Positions 5,180-5,710 of a stretch of DNA of 5,710 nucleotides are shown piece after piece. The notes below the pieces were generated by a model, which saw nothing but the letters and a program-made list of their open reading frames with translations, ran no database searches and was not told where the DNA came from. The stretch is from NCBI GenBank assembly GCA_018970845.1, contig JAGWVO010000251.1, positions 1-5,710 of the forward strand, read 5' to 3'. The stretch is from Planctomycetota bacterium (lineage in GTDB: Bacteria > Planctomycetota > Planctomycetia > Gemmatales > Gemmataceae). Made by a program: the position numbers and the translations under genes. Position 1 is the stretch's first letter. Each line of letters begins with the position of its first letter.

Positions 5180-5710
5180 ATGGCCGACTACTCGCAGGAC
5201 GGTTCCCAGCTTCAGCTCCTCATCCCGCTGCCCCCCGGCAGCCTGCTGCCCACCCGCCTTTCCGGCACAGAAACCCTTGGCGGCAGCTACTCCTTCACCA
5301 TCGACGCCGTCGCCCCCCGCGGCACCGTGGTTCCCTACGCCGCGCTCCTCGGCATGCCCGCCTCCGCCCGCGTCCTCACCCCCGGCGGCCTCGACCGCTT
5401 CTACTCGGGCATCGTCTGGGCCCTGGGCAAGACCGGCGCCGACGACACCTTCGATTATTACCAGCTTGAGCTCAGGCCCGCGCTCGACCGCCTCGCCCTC
5501 ACCCGGCGCACCCGCATCTTCCAGGACATGACCGGCCTGCAGATCATCGACAAGATCCTCGAACCGATCGGCGGAGCCACCCAACTGCTCACCGGCGTTT
5601 CCGCCCCCCGTTCCTACTGCGTGCAATACCGCGAGACCGACCTCGAGTTCTTCCTCAGGCTCTGCTCCGAGGAGGGGATCCTCCATTACTGGGTCCACCT
5701 GCCGCTCGTG
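5180..5710 (+). CDS. vgrG: VgrG (TssI) spike protein, N-terminal gp27-like domain, runs off the window
   Basis: The first 177 residues of a second VgrG are present, open to the right edge. They carry the conserved gp27-like N-terminal domain in order: LSGTETLGGSYSFTIDAV (27-44), LLG (56-58), the RFYSGIV stretch (73-79), YYQLELRPAL (93-102), RIFQDMTGLQIIDKIL (112-127), then YCVQYRETDLEFFLRL (146-161) and EEGI (164-167). This is the typical VgrG start, used in trimer assembly and in docking on the Hcp tube. The ATG at 5180 begins right at the conserved domain. There is no good Shine-Dalgarno site; the leader just before the start is GGAACCCTTCCC. It follows the DUF6931-like gene, the reverse of the vgrG-first order at the left of the window. 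Whether it carries a C-terminal effector cannot be seen. Confidence 0.95.
   Translation, partial: MADYSQDGSQLQLLIPLPPGSLLPTRLSGTETLGGSYSFTIDAVAPRGTVVPYAALLGMPASARVLTPGGLDRFYSGIVWALGKTGADDTFDYYQLELRPALDRLALTRRTRIFQDMTGLQIIDKILEPIGGATQLLTGVSAPRSYCVQYRETDLEFFLRLCSEEGILHYWVHLPLV

Noticed and set aside
4203..5531. Plus-strand open frame of 442 codons spanning the second DUF6931-like gene and the vgrG start
   Set aside because: The translation is extremely Arg/Pro-rich and overlaps two well-supported genes in other frames.
1..5710. CRISPR arrays, tRNA or rRNA genes, insertion sequences
   Set aside because: I saw no regularly spaced repeats, no cloverleaf or rRNA-like segments, and no transposase frame or terminal inverted repeats by eye.

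Overview
The window is a GC-rich segment of a type VI secretion system (T6SS) accessory locus. It runs from the 3' end of one vgrG gene (1-396) to the 5' end of a second (5180 to the right edge), with five complete genes between them. Sample 60-base lines of the interior genes count at about 67-72% GC. The organism cannot be named from this DNA alone. High GC, weak Shine-Dalgarno sites, a short atypical TssM-like protein and a valine-rich exported-looking protein would fit a Planctomycetota or Verrucomicrobiota-like bacterium, but that is a low-confidence inference and a high-GC proteobacterium is not excluded.

Layout, left to right. (1) C-terminal beta-repeat tail of a VgrG spike protein, plus strand. 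(2) A 169-residue charged, helical, probably coiled-coil protein, plus strand. (3) A 215-residue protein with an REAVWW motif that I place in the DUF6931-like group, plus strand. (4) A 167-base gap holding a strong GC-rich hairpin. (5) A 219-residue valine-rich protein with a possible N-terminal signal segment, plus strand, convergent with the next gene. (6) A 555-residue TssM/IcmF-like inner-membrane protein on the minus strand, with no recognisable nucleotide-binding motifs and no periplasmic domain. (7) A 181-base divergent intergenic region. (8) A second, longer DUF6931-like protein, plus strand. (9) The gp27-like N-terminus of a second VgrG, plus strand, running off the window.

How the parts may work together. 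VgrG trimers form the spike at the tip of the T6SS tube. Small genes next to vgrG commonly encode adaptors, chaperones or cargo. Here each VgrG has a DUF6931-like neighbour. The two small proteins behind the first VgrG end in nearly the same C-terminal peptide, TTGNIWE(N/K)W, which is conserved at the DNA level too. This suggests a shared docking or loading tag. The TssM-like gene looks like a cytoplasmic and membrane half of TssM with a dead nucleotide-binding site, placed among vgrG cargo genes rather than core T6SS genes in the visible DNA. The most novel signals are the shared C-terminal peptide and the minimal pseudo-GTPase TssM.
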